A DNA stretch of 64,000 nt from Streptomyces ardesiacus (GTDB taxonomy: Bacteria; Actinomycetota; Actinomycetes; Streptomycetales; Streptomycetaceae), in contig NZ_BEWC01000008.1 of NCBI RefSeq assembly GCF_003112575.1, forward strand, positions 62,001 through 126,000, in the 5' to 3' direction. The position numbers and the translations under genes are program-made. Positions within the stretch are counted from its first letter, which is position 1, and each line of letters opens with the position of its first letter. Positions 1 to 8,774 of the stretch are shown here, piece after piece. The notes under the pieces are model-generated. The model ran no database searches and was not told the DNA's origin. It saw nothing but the letters and a program-made list of their open reading frames with translations.

Positions 1-657
1 ACCCGTTCCGTCGTCCTCGCGCACGCCTTCGTCACCGGCGGCGAGCCGAGCGACAGCGAGCGGGACATCACCGTCGGCGGGGTCGCCGCCGTGCCCTGCG
101 GCGTCTTCGACGGCGTCGACTACGTGGCGCTCGGCCATCTGCACGGATGCCAGACCCTCACCGAGCGCGTCCGGTACTCCGGCTCGCCGCTGCCGTACTC
201 CTTCTCCGAGCACCGGCACCGCAAGAGCATGTGGCTCGTCGATCTGGACGCGGAGGGATCGGTGACCGCCGAGCGGATCGACTGCCCCGTGCCGCGCGCG
301 CTGGCCCGGCTGCGCGGAACGCTGGCGGACCTGCTCGCCGACCCGGAGCTGACCCCGCACGAGGAGGCGTGGGTCGAGGCGACCCTCACCGACCCGGTCC
401 GGCCGGACGAGCCCATGGCCCGCCTCGCGGAGCGGTTCCCGCACACGCTGAGCCTCCTCTTCGACCCCGAGCGCGCCCCCGACGAGCCCGGCGTGTCCTA
501 CGCCCGGCGGCTCGCCGACCGCAGCGACCAGCAGATCGCGGAGGACTTCGTGGCCCACGTGCGCGGCGCCGGGCCCGACGGCCACGAACGGGGCGTGCTC
601 CGGGAGGCGTTCGAGGCCGTGCGTGCGGACGACACCGTGCGGGAGGTGGCCCGGTGA
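1..657 (+). CDS. sbcD: Exonuclease SbcD, 3' part
   Basis: The reading frame is open from the first base, so the N-terminal metallophosphoesterase core lies outside the window; 218 C-terminal residues are visible. The segment GVDYVALGHLHGCQ is the last phosphoesterase metal-binding motif (GHxH), followed by RYSGSPLPYSFSE, typical of SbcD/Mre11 before the capping domain. SbcD is the nuclease of the SbcCD (Mre11-Rad50-like) complex that opens DNA hairpins and processes ends in the cytoplasm. Its stop overlaps the start of sbcC (GTGA), which supports translational coupling and the assignment. Confidence 0.93.
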   Translation, partial: TRSVVLAHAFVTGGEPSDSERDITVGGVAAVPCGVFDGVDYVALGHLHGCQTLTERVRYSGSPLPYSFSEHRHRKSMWLVDLDAEGSVTAERIDCPVPRALARLRGTLADLLADPELTPHEEAWVEATLTDPVRPDEPMARLAERFPHTLSLLFDPERAPDEPGVSYARRLADRSDQQIAEDFVAHVRGAGPDGHERGVLREAFEAVRADDTVREVAR

Positions 658-3650
658 GGCTGCACCGGCTGGACATCACCGCCTTCGGGCCCTTCGGCGG
701 CTCCCAGAGCGTCGACTTCGACGACCTCTCGGCCGCCGGGCTCTTCCTGCTGCACGGCCCCACCGGCGCCGGCAAGACCTCCGTCCTCGACGCCGTCTGC
801 TACGCGCTGTACGGCTCGGTCCCCGGCGCCCGGCAGAGCGGCGGCCAGGGCATGACGCTGCGCAGTGACCACGCCGCCACCGGTACCCGCACCGAGGTGC
901 GCCTCGAACTGACCGTCGCGGAGCGCAGGCTGGAGATCACCCGGCAGCCGCCCTGGGAGCGTCCCAAGAAGAAGGGCGTCGGCACGACCGTCGACAAGGC
1001 GCAGACCTGGCTGCGCGAGTACGACGCCAAGGCCGGTACCTGGAAGGACCTCAGCCGCTCCCACCAGGAGGTCGGCGAGGAGATCACGCAGCTCCTCGGG
1101 ATGAGCCGCGAGCAGTTCTGCCAGGTCGTGCTGTTGCCCCAGGGCGAGTTCGCCCGCTTCCTGCGCGCCGACGCGGAGGCACGCGGCAAGCTGCTCGGCC
1201 GGCTCTTCGACACCCGGCGGTTCGCCGAGGTCGAGAAGCACCTCGCCGAACGGCGCCGCGGCACCGAGGCCCGGGTGCGCGAAGGGGACGCCGCGCTGCT
1301 GGCCGACGCCCACCGGATGCAGCAGGCCGCGGGCAGCGCCATGGACCTGCCGGAGCTGGCGCCGGGCGAGCCGGGCCTGGCCGACGCGGTGCTGGAAGCC
1401 GCCGCCCTCGCCCGCGCCACCGCCCGGGAACGGCTGGCGGTCGCCGACTGCCGCCTCACGGCCACCGAGTCCGCCCGGGACGCCGCCGAGCGCGACCTGG
1501 CCGACGCCCGCGAACTCGACCGGCTGCAACGCCGGTTCGCCGAGGCGCGGGAGCGGGCCGCACGGCTGGCGGAGCGGGCCGACGACCACCGCGCCGTGCG
1601 TGAGCGCATGGAGCGGGGCCGCAAGGCCGAAGCGGTGGCCCCGGCCCTGGAGTTGCGGGACGCCGCCGAGACGGAACACCGGCGTGCGGCGGCCGCGGAA
1701 GCCCGCGCGCGTGTCCCGCTGCCCCGGGCGCTCGCCGACGCGGGCCCCGCGGGACTCGCCGCCGCCGCCCGCCGGGCCGCCGAGGAACTGGGCGGCCTCG
1801 CCTCGGCCCGGCGTGCCGAGAGACGCCTCGCCGAGCTGGTCCGGGAACGGGAGGGCCTCGACCGGCAGGAACACGCCGACGAGGAGGTCCGGCAGGAGGC
1901 GGAGGCCTGGCTGGCCGACTGGGAGACCACCCGCGCCGGGCTCCAGGCCCGCGTCGACTCGGCGCAGGAGGCCGCGACCCGCGCCGAACAGCTCGCCGTG
2001 CAGCGCGATCCGGCGCAGCGGCGGCTCGTCGCCGCCCGGCGGCGGGACCGGCTCACCGACGACACGGAAGCGGCGCGGCGGCAGTCCCTCGCCCTCGCCG
2101 AAGCGGCCGTCGAGGCCCGCGGCGCATGGCTCGACCTCAAGGAACAGCGGCTGCACGGCATCGCCGCCGAACTCGCCGCGAACCTCACCGACGGCGCACC
2201 CTGCGCGGTGTGCGGCGCCACCGAACACCCCGCCCCCGCGCGCAAGAGCGCCGGACACGTCGACCGCGCGGCGGAGGAGCGCGCCCTCGCCGCCTACCAG
2301 GCGGCCGACGAGCGGCGCGCGGACGCCGAACGGCGCCTGGGCACCGTACGCGAGGCCCTCGCCGCCGCCACGGCGGAAGCCGGTGACGCGCCCACGGCGC
2401 GGCTGGCCGAGGAGGCCGAGGAGATCGAACGGGACTACACCCGCGCCCGAACGGACGCCTCCGGGCTGCACCCCGCGCAGGAGGCGCTGCGGCGGGCCGA
2501 GCACGAGCGCGAGGAGCGCGTCGCCGCCCAGCAGCAGGCCGCCGTCCGGTCCGCGTCCCGGGTCGAGGCACGCGAGCGGCTGGAGCGCGAACAGACGTCT
2601 CTGCAGGCGGAGTTGACGCGGGCACGCGGTGCCGCCGAGAGCGTGGAGACACGGGCGGCGCAGCTCGAGCGACAGGCCACGCTGCTCACGGAGGCCGCCG
2701 ACACCTCCCGCGCCGCCGCGGACACCGCCCAGCGGCTCAAGGACGCCGACGCGCGGCTCGCCGACGCCGCCTTCCGGGCCGGCTTCGACACCCCGGCGGA
2801 GGCTGCCGCCGCCCTCCTCGACGACACCGCCCACCGAGAGCTCCAACGGCGGCTCGACGCCTGGCAGTCGGAGGACGCCGCCGTCCGGGCCGTCCTCGCC
2901 GAGGCCGACACGGCCGACGCGGCCCGGCAACCGCCCGCCGACCTCGCCGCGGCGGAGCGTGCCGCCGCCGACGCGGGCCGGCGCCTGCGCGAGGCCGCCT
3001 CGGCCCGTGACGCCGCCGCCCGGTGCTGCGCCGAGCTGGACCGGCTCTCCGCGCAGGCCGCCACCGCCGTGCGCCGGCTCGCCCCGCTGCGCGAGGAACA
3101 CACCCGGGTCGCCCGCCTCGCCTCCCTGGCGGCGGGCACCTCCGCGGACAACGAACGCCGGATGCGCCTGGAGTCGTACGTCCTGGCCGCCCGCCTGGAG
3201 CAGGTCGCCGCCGCCGCCACCGCCCGGCTGCTGCGCATGTCCTCCGGCCGCTACACCCTCGTCCACTCCGACGACCGCACCGGGCGCGGCCGCAGCGGGC
3301 TCGGTCTGCACGTCGTCGACGCCTGGACCGGCCGTGAACGCGACACGGCCACGCTGTCCGGCGGCGAGACCTTCTTCGCCTCGCTCGCCCTCGCGCTCGG
3401 CCTCGCCGACGTGGTCACCGACGAGGCGGGCGGCGTCCGCCTGGACACCCTCTTCATCGACGAGGGCTTCGGCAGCCTCGACGACCAGACCCTCGACGAG
3501 GTCCTCGACGTCCTGGACGCACTGCGCGAGCGGGACCGCAGCGTCGGCATCGTCAGCCACGTGGCGGACCTGCGCCGCCGCGTCCACGCCCAACTGGAGG
3601 TCGTGAAGGGGCGGTCGGGTTCGCTCTTGCGGCAGCGGGGCGCCGGCTGA
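654..3650 (+). CDS. sbcC: Exonuclease ATPase subunit SbcC
   Basis: A 998-residue SMC/Rad50-type ATPase, partner of SbcD. The N-terminus begins with LHRLDITAFGPFGG and carries a Walker A loop GPTGAGKTS near residues 35-43. A long Ala/Arg/Glu-rich coiled coil follows, interrupted near residue 515 by a zinc-hook CxxC (CAVCGATEHP) that dimerises two molecules. The C-terminus has the ABC signature LSGGETFFASLALALGLA (about 900) and Walker B LFIDEGFGSLDD (about 930). The GTG start at 654 overlaps the sbcD stop by four bases, and the conserved N-terminal sequence begins right there. Much longer in-frame extensions upstream are just sbcD read in another frame. Confidence 0.95.
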   Translation: MRLHRLDITAFGPFGGSQSVDFDDLSAAGLFLLHGPTGAGKTSVLDAVCYALYGSVPGARQSGGQGMTLRSDHAATGTRTEVRLELTVAERRLEITRQPPWERPKKKGVGTTVDKAQTWLREYDAKAGTWKDLSRSHQEVGEEITQLLGMSREQFCQVVLLPQGEFARFLRADAEARGKLLGRLFDTRRFAEVEKHLAERRRGTEARVREGDAALLADAHRMQQAAGSAMDLPELAPGEPGLADAVLEAAALARATARERLAVADCRLTATESARDAAERDLADARELDRLQRRFAEARERAARLAERADDHRAVRERMERGRKAEAVAPALELRDAAETEHRRAAAAEARARVPLPRALADAGPAGLAAAARRAAEELGGLASARRAERRLAELVREREGLDRQEHADEEVRQEAEAWLADWETTRAGLQARVDSAQEAATRAEQLAVQRDPAQRRLVAARRRDRLTDDTEAARRQSLALAEAAVEARGAWLDLKEQRLHGIAAELAANLTDGAPCAVCGATEHPAPARKSAGHVDRAAEERALAAYQAADERRADAERRLGTVREALAAATAEAGDAPTARLAEEAEEIERDYTRARTDASGLHPAQEALRRAEHEREERVAAQQQAAVRSASRVEARERLEREQTSLQAELTRARGAAESVETRAAQLERQATLLTEAADTSRAAADTAQRLKDADARLADAAFRAGFDTPAEAAAALLDDTAHRELQRRLDAWQSEDAAVRAVLAEADTADAARQPPADLAAAERAAADAGRRLREAASARDAAARCCAELDRLSAQAATAVRRLAPLREEHTRVARLASLAAGTSADNERRMRLESYVLAARLEQVAAAATARLLRMSSGRYTLVHSDDRTGRGRSGLGLHVVDAWTGRERDTATLSGGETFFASLALALGLADVVTDEAGGVRLDTLFIDEGFGSLDDQTLDEVLDVLDALRERDRSVGIVSHVADLRRRVHAQLEVVKGRSGSLLRQRGAG

Positions 3651-3739
3651 GCGTGCCCGTGCGGGCCCCGGCGGCCCCGGTCCGTTCCGGCGCGGACGCG
3701 GCCGACCGCGGTTGCCCGGCGGCGTGTAGGTTCTCCCGC

Positions 3740-4258
3740 ATGGTGCGATACGCGGAGCCGGGCCGGGTGGAGTGGGTCGAGTCGGGCGGAGGGCCGCTCG
3801 TCGCGGTCCCGGAGACGGTCCTGCCGTTCTGGACCGGCGCCGACGGCGAGGAGACGGACTCCGACTACGACCGGGCCTGCGAGGTCGACGGCCACGTCGG
3901 GCTGCTTCCCGTCGGAGACTCCACCGCCCTGGTGCTCGGCGACGAACCCGCCGCCACCGCCTACCTGCCCGACCACGGCACCTTCGTGCGCTGGTGCGCC
4001 GCGGACTCCGAGGACGAGGTGCTGGCCGGTGTCCCCGCCGCCCTCGGTGCCGCCGAGTGGGAGCCCGAGGTGTCCTGGCGCGTGCCCGGCCCCGTGCTGC
4101 TGTTCGACGCCGCCTGGCCCGGCACCGCGTCCGACCGCGCCGGCCGGGCGCGGGTCGGGCTCCGGTCCGGCCGGTACGCGGTGCGCGCGGCGACGGTGCG
4201 CCCCGGGCCGGAGACCTGGCTGAGCCTCGTTCACCTGCGACGGCTCGCCGACCGGTGA
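3740..4258 (+). CDS. Imm21-like immunity family protein
   Basis: A 172-residue cytoplasmic protein with no signal peptide or membrane segment. The segments WVESGGGPLVAVPETVLPFW, YDRACEVDGHVGLLPVG and ALVLGDEPAATAYLPDHGTF match my memory of the Imm21 family, often found in Streptomyces and first described as predicted immunity proteins of polymorphic toxin systems. The ATG at 3740 is chosen because similarity begins at the second residue; an in-frame start at 3653 would add an Arg/Pro-rich tail unlike the family. No toxin gene lies beside it; it follows sbcC by about 90 bases. The immunity role is family-based, and in this isolated setting it could be a domesticated housekeeping protein. Confidence 0.65.
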   Translation: MVRYAEPGRVEWVESGGGPLVAVPETVLPFWTGADGEETDSDYDRACEVDGHVGLLPVGDSTALVLGDEPAATAYLPDHGTFVRWCAADSEDEVLAGVPAALGAAEWEPEVSWRVPGPVLLFDAAWPGTASDRAGRARVGLRSGRYAVRAATVRPGPETWLSLVHLRRLADR

Positions 4259-4316
4259 GCCGCGCACGCGAAATCGACGTGCGCGGCGGGCCTCGATCCG
4301 CCCATCATGGGTGCCC

Positions 4317-5162
4317 ATGCCACGACTTCCCCACCCCGCCCCCGAAGACCTGCGCCGTGACCCGCTGCCCCTGCGCGGCCGGACCGCCCTCGTCACCGGA
4401 GCCAGCCGGCGCCGCGGCATCGGCCATGCCGTGGCCCGGCGGCTCGCCGCGTACGGGGCGAGCGTCTACCTGCACCACCACGTGCCGCACGACGCCGCCA
4501 TGCCCTGGGGCGCGGACCGCCCCGAGGAGGTGGCCGACTCCGTGCGCGCGGCCCTCGGCGACCCCGACGCCGCCGTGCACGCGGGCCCCGGCGACCTCAC
4601 CCGCCCCGACGCACCCCGCGAACTCCTCGACACCGCCGCCGACGCGCTCGGCGGACGGCTGGACATCATCGTCGCCAACCACGCGCTCAGCGGCTCCGAC
4701 GGCACCCTCGACACCGTCGACGCCGCCATGCTCGACGCGCACTGGCAGGCCGACACCCGCTCGGTCCTGCTGCTGATCCAGGCCTACGCCCGCCGCCGCG
4801 CCGCACTGCCGCCGCGCACGCCCGGCGGACGCGTCGTGATGATGACCTCCGGACAGGACATCGCGGGCGGCATGCCCGGCGAGATCGCCTACGCGTTGCA
4901 GAAGGGCGCGCTCGCCTCCGTCACGCGTTCCCTGTCGACGGCCCTCGCCGAGCACGCGGTCACCGTGAACGCGGTCAACCCCGGTCCCGTGGACACCGGT
5001 TACCTGACCGGGGAGGACCACGACGCCGTCGCCGCGCGCTTCCCCGCCGGGCGGTGGGGCGTGCCCGACGACCCCGCCCGCCTCATCGCGTGGCTGGCCA
5101 CGGACGAGGCGGAGTGGGTCACGGGTCAGGTGATCGACTCGGAGGGCGGATTCCGGCGGTGA
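4317..5162 (+). CDS. SDR family oxidoreductase
   Basis: A 281-residue short-chain dehydrogenase/reductase. The cofactor motif TGASRRRGIG lies near residues 27-36, the structural NHA motif (usually NAG) near 120, catalytic Ser in MMTSGQDIAG and YALQKG (YxxxK) near 192-196, then NAVNPGPVDTGY, as in 3-oxoacyl-ACP reductase-like SDRs. GQVIDSEGGF at the C-terminus is also typical. The substrate cannot be told from the sequence. The ATG at 4317 is preferred to a GTG two codons upstream; neither has a clear ribosome binding site, so the mRNA may be leaderless. The gene is monocistronic and convergent with the DUF885 gene. Confidence 0.85.
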   Translation: MPRLPHPAPEDLRRDPLPLRGRTALVTGASRRRGIGHAVARRLAAYGASVYLHHHVPHDAAMPWGADRPEEVADSVRAALGDPDAAVHAGPGDLTRPDAPRELLDTAADALGGRLDIIVANHALSGSDGTLDTVDAAMLDAHWQADTRSVLLLIQAYARRRAALPPRTPGGRVVMMTSGQDIAGGMPGEIAYALQKGALASVTRSLSTALAEHAVTVNAVNPGPVDTGYLTGEDHDAVAARFPAGRWGVPDDPARLIAWLATDEAEWVTGQVIDSEGGFRR

Positions 5163-5187
5163 CCGGAGGGGCCGGGGGGAACGGGCG

Positions 5188-6876
5188 TCACAGCCGCGAC
5201 AGTTCGTCCACCAGGTCGTCCAGGCCCAGCGAGCCCTGGGAGAGGGCCGCCATGTGCCACGCCTTCAGGTCGAAGGAGTCGCCGTGCCGCTCGCGGGCCT
5301 TCTCCCGGCCGAGGAGCCACGCCCGCTCGCCGAGCTTGTAGCCGATCGCCTGGCCCGGGATCGTCAGGTACCGGGTCAGCTCGCTCTCCACGAAGTCCGC
5401 CGGACGGCTGCTGTGCGCGCCGAAGAACTCCTGCGCCAGCTTCGGCGTCCAGCGCTCACCCGGGTGGAACGGCGAGTCCGCGGGGATCTCCAGTTCCAGG
5501 TGCATGCCGATGTCCACGATGACCCGGGCCGCCCGCATCATCTGCGCGTCCAGGTAGCCCAGGCGCTGCTCGGCGTCCGTGAGGAAGCCCAGCTCGTCCA
5601 TCAGCCGCTCCGCGTACAGCGCCCAGCCCTCGGCGTTGGCGCTGACCATGCCCACGGACGCCTGGTAGCGGGAGAGGTCGTCGGCCACGTGCGTCCACTG
5701 GGCGAGCTGCAGGTGGTGGCCCGGGACGCCCTCGTGGTACCAGGTGGACACCAGGTCGTACACGGGGAAACGGGTCTGGCCCATCGTCGGCAGCCAAGTG
5801 CGGCCGGGACGGGAGAAGTCCTCCGACGGGGACGTGTAGTACGGCGCCGCCGCGCTGCCGGGCGGCGCGATGCGCGACTCCACCCGCCGTACCCGCTCGG
5901 CGAGTTCGAAGTGGGTGCCGTCCAACTGCTCGATCGCCTGGTCCATCAGGCCCTGCAGCCAGTCGCGGACCTCGTCCACGCCCTCGATGTGCCTGCCGTG
6001 CTCGTCCAGGTGCGCCAGCGCCACCCACGGGGTCCGCGCACCCGGCAGGATCTTCTCCGCCTCCGTCTTCATCTCGGCCAGCAGGCGGTGGTACTCGGCC
6101 CAGCCGTACGCGTACGCCTCGTCCAGGTCCAGGTCGGTGCCGTTGTAGTAGCGCGACCAGCGGGCGTAGCGCTCGCGGCCCACCGTGTCCGGGGCACCCT
6201 CGATCGCGGGCGCGTACACGTCGCGCATCCAGTCCCGCAGCTCGACCACGGCCGCGGTCGCACCCCGCGCCGCCTCGTCCAGCTCCGCGCGCAGCGCCTC
6301 GGGACCGTCGGCGGCGAAGTCCTCGAACCAGCCGCGCCCCTCACCGGTGTCCGCCCACTCGCCGAGCTGCTCGACGAAGGTGGCGGTCGGCCGCGGCGCC
6401 GCGTACAGCTCGCGCTCCAGACCCAGCGACAGGGACTCGCGGTACCCCGCGAACGCCGCCGGAACCGCGCGCAGCCGCTCGGCGATCCGGGCCCAGTCCT
6501 CGTCGGTCTGCGTCGGGGTGAGGGTGAACACCTCGCGCACCGAGTGGGCGGCGGTGCCCATGTTGCCGACCGAGCGCAGGCCCTCGTCGGCCTCGTGCAC
6601 CGCCAGTTCGGCCGTCAGGCGTTCGCGCAGCAGCCGGGCGCAGCGCCGCTCCACGTCGCTGTCCCCGCCGGGCCGGCGCTCCGCCTCGGCCAGCCGGGCG
6701 AGGGTGGTGCGGGCCAGCTCCGCGAGGGCCTCCTGCCCGGCGGGCGAGAAGTCGGGCAGACGGCTGGAACTCTCCGCGACGCCGAGATAGGTACCGGTGA
6801 CGGGGTCGAGGGCGATGAGCTCGTCGACGTAGGCGTCGGCGACCTCGCGGGGCAGCGGGCTGTTCGTCTCTGACAT
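5188..6876 (-). CDS. DUF885 family metallopeptidase-like protein
   Basis: A 562-residue protein of the DUF885 family, widespread in Streptomyces. It carries HEGVPGHHLQ near residue 380, an HExxxGHH signature that recalls zinc peptidases, followed by a conserved acidic segment (NAEGWALYAERLMDELG) that would supply the third ligand. There is no signal peptide; the N-terminus (MSETNSPLPREVADAYVDEL) is that of a cytoplasmic protein. Family members are annotated as putative carboxypeptidase-like enzymes, but the physiological substrate is unknown. Length and start agree with the family. Confidence 0.85.
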   Translation of the reverse strand: MSETNSPLPREVADAYVDELIALDPVTGTYLGVAESSSRLPDFSPAGQEALAELARTTLARLAEAERRPGGDSDVERRCARLLRERLTAELAVHEADEGLRSVGNMGTAAHSVREVFTLTPTQTDEDWARIAERLRAVPAAFAGYRESLSLGLERELYAAPRPTATFVEQLGEWADTGEGRGWFEDFAADGPEALRAELDEAARGATAAVVELRDWMRDVYAPAIEGAPDTVGRERYARWSRYYNGTDLDLDEAYAYGWAEYHRLLAEMKTEAEKILPGARTPWVALAHLDEHGRHIEGVDEVRDWLQGLMDQAIEQLDGTHFELAERVRRVESRIAPPGSAAAPYYTSPSEDFSRPGRTWLPTMGQTRFPVYDLVSTWYHEGVPGHHLQLAQWTHVADDLSRYQASVGMVSANAEGWALYAERLMDELGFLTDAEQRLGYLDAQMMRAARVIVDIGMHLELEIPADSPFHPGERWTPKLAQEFFGAHSSRPADFVESELTRYLTIPGQAIGYKLGERAWLLGREKARERHGDSFDLKAWHMAALSQGSLGLDDLVDELSRL

Positions 6877-6954
6877 GCGGTCATCCTCATACGGATACCG
6901 GTGCCGCGTCAGCCCGTCGGGCCCGCCCCGGCGGCGCGGGCGGCCGGATTTCGC

Positions 6955-7467
6955 TCAGGGCGTGTCCGTGGGCGCCGCCGGGGCCGGTGCGGGCGCGGCC
7001 GGCGGCAGCAGCGGGCCGCACTCCCACTGCTGGAAGATCAGCCGGGTCTCGACGCGGGCCACCTCCCGCCGGGACGTGAACTCGTCCAGGACCAGCCGCT
7101 GCAGGTCCGTCATGTCCGCGACCGCGACATGCACGAGGTAGTCGTCCGGGCCGGTGAGGTGGAAGACGGTGCGCGATTCGGGCAGCGCCCGGATCCGGTC
7201 CACGAACGGACCGACCAGCTCCCGCCGGTGCGGGCGCACCTGCACCGAGAGCAGGGCCTGGAGACCGCGCCCCAGCTTCGCCGGGTCCAGTTCGAGGCGG
7301 TGCCCGAGGATCACCCCGGCCCGCCGCAGCCGGGCCACCCGGTCCAGACACGTCGACGGGGCGACGCCGACCCGGCCGGCGAGATCGCGGTAGGTGGTCC
7401 GGGCGTCGTTCTGCAGCAGCCGCAGCAGGTGGAGGTCCACCGGATCCAGTACGACGGAATCGGCCAT
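6955..7467 (-). CDS. Lrp/AsnC family transcriptional regulator
   Basis: A 170-residue regulator with an N-terminal winged helix (LLQNDARTTYRDLAGRVGVA, then STCLDRVARLRRAGVI) and a C-terminal RAM/ACT-like ligand-binding domain containing DDYLVHVAVADMTDL. The tail is rich in Ala and Pro. The gene is divergent from a PLP sulfur-amino-acid enzyme at 7527 with only 59 bases between the two starts. Lrp-type regulators commonly control a divergent amino-acid catabolic or transporter gene, so methionine, cystathionine or another amino acid is a plausible effector (inference). Confidence 0.9.
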   Translation of the reverse strand: MADSVVLDPVDLHLLRLLQNDARTTYRDLAGRVGVAPSTCLDRVARLRRAGVILGHRLELDPAKLGRGLQALLSVQVRPHRRELVGPFVDRIRALPESRTVFHLTGPDDYLVHVAVADMTDLQRLVLDEFTSRREVARVETRLIFQQWECGPLLPPAAPAPAPAAPTDTP

Positions 7468-7526
7468 GGCCCGAACGTAGCACGGGGTTCAGCCCCTTCG
7501 GCCCGGCCGGTGTTCACCCTTCCGCC

Positions 7527-8750
7527 ATGGACTCAGCGCGCACGCACACGTCACCACCCGACGACGTACGCACCACCGCACCCACGGGCAGGGCACTGGC
7601 CACCGAGGCCGTGCACGCCGGGCGCGACGACCTCGCCGCCCAGGGACTGCACGCCCCGCCCATCGACCTGTCCACGACCTACCCGTCGTACGACAGCCGC
7701 GGCGAGGCCGCCCGCATCGACGCGTTCGCCGCCACCGGCGCCGAGCCGGACGGGCCGCCGGTCTACGGCCGCCTGGGCAACCCGACCGTCGCCCGCTTCG
7801 AGACGGCGCTGGCCCGGCTGGAGGGGACCGGGGCCGCCGTCGCCTTCGCCAGCGGCATGGCGGCGCTGAGCGCGGTCCTGCTGGTCCGCGGCTCGATGGG
7901 GCTGCGGCACGTCGTGGCCGTACGGCCGCTGTACGGCTGCAGCGACCACCTGCTCACCGCCGGGCTGCTCGGGTCCGAGGTCACGTGGACCGACCCGGCG
8001 GGCGTCGCGGACGCGCTGCGCCCGGACACCGGCCTGGTCCTGGTGGAGTCGCCGGCCAACCCGACACTGGCCGAGGTCGACCTGCGGGCCGTGGCCCATG
8101 CCTGCGGGTCGGTGCCGCTGCTCGTGGACAACACCTTCGCCACGCCCGTGCTCCAGCGACCCGCCGAACACGGTGCCCGGCTGGTGCTGCACAGCGCCAC
8201 CAAGTACCTCGGCGGGCACGGGGACGTGCTGGCCGGAGTGGTCGCCTGCGACGAGGAGTTCGCGGGGAGGCTGCGGCAGATCCGCTTCGCCACGGGCGGG
8301 GTGCTGCACCCGCTGGCCGGCTACCTGCTCCTGCGCGGGCTGTCCACCCTGCCCGTGCGGGTCCGGGCGGCGTCCGCCAACGCGGCCGAACTGGCCGCAC
8401 GGCTGGCCGCCGATCCGCGGGTGGCCCGCGTCCACTATCCGCGCATCGGCGGCGCGATGGTCTCCTTCGAGGTCCACGGCGACCCGCACGAGGTCGTCGG
8501 CGGCGTCCGGCTGATCACCCCGGCCGTCAGCCTCGGCAGCGTCGACACCCTCATCCAGCACCCGGCGTCCATCAGCCACCGCATCGTGGACGCGGACGAC
8601 CGGCGGGGCGCCGGGGTCGGCGACCGGCTGCTGCGGCTGTCGGTCGGCCTGGAGGACGTCGACGACCTGTGGGCCGACCTGGACCGGGCGCTGGGGGAGC
8701 GGCAGACCGGTGCGGTCACCCCGCGGGAGGCGCTGGCACCGGCCGAGTGA
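7527..8750 (+). CDS. Cys/Met metabolism PLP-dependent enzyme (gamma-synthase/gamma-lyase type)
   Basis: A 407-residue fold-type I PLP enzyme of the cystathionine gamma-synthase/methionine gamma-lyase family. Visible motifs are YGRLGNPTVARFE, AFASGMAALSAVL, the aspartate segment LVDNTFATPVLQRP and the PLP lysine in SATKYLGGHGD (about residue 226). The C-terminal half holds RLSVGLED. Between VARVHYPR and GGAMVSFEV it lacks roughly 20 residues usually present in family members (the stretch after VxYPGL), so substrate choice may differ. It probably cleaves or forms a C-S bond in sulfur amino acid metabolism; synthase and lyase cannot be separated. It is divergent from the Lrp gene and is probably controlled by it. 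Confidence 0.85.
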   Translation: MDSARTHTSPPDDVRTTAPTGRALATEAVHAGRDDLAAQGLHAPPIDLSTTYPSYDSRGEAARIDAFAATGAEPDGPPVYGRLGNPTVARFETALARLEGTGAAVAFASGMAALSAVLLVRGSMGLRHVVAVRPLYGCSDHLLTAGLLGSEVTWTDPAGVADALRPDTGLVLVESPANPTLAEVDLRAVAHACGSVPLLVDNTFATPVLQRPAEHGARLVLHSATKYLGGHGDVLAGVVACDEEFAGRLRQIRFATGGVLHPLAGYLLLRGLSTLPVRVRAASANAAELAARLAADPRVARVHYPRIGGAMVSFEVHGDPHEVVGGVRLITPAVSLGSVDTLIQHPASISHRIVDADDRRGAGVGDRLLRLSVGLEDVDDLWADLDRALGERQTGAVTPREALAPAE

Positions 8751-8774
8751 CCCCGCCGCCGTGCCCGCGGCCCG

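Noticed and set aside
498..3593. A 1031-codon open frame antisense to sbcC
   Set aside because: High-GC DNA keeps the opposite strand free of stops; the translation is Gly/Val/Leu/Arg low complexity with no family motifs, while sbcC has full Walker and zinc-hook motifs.
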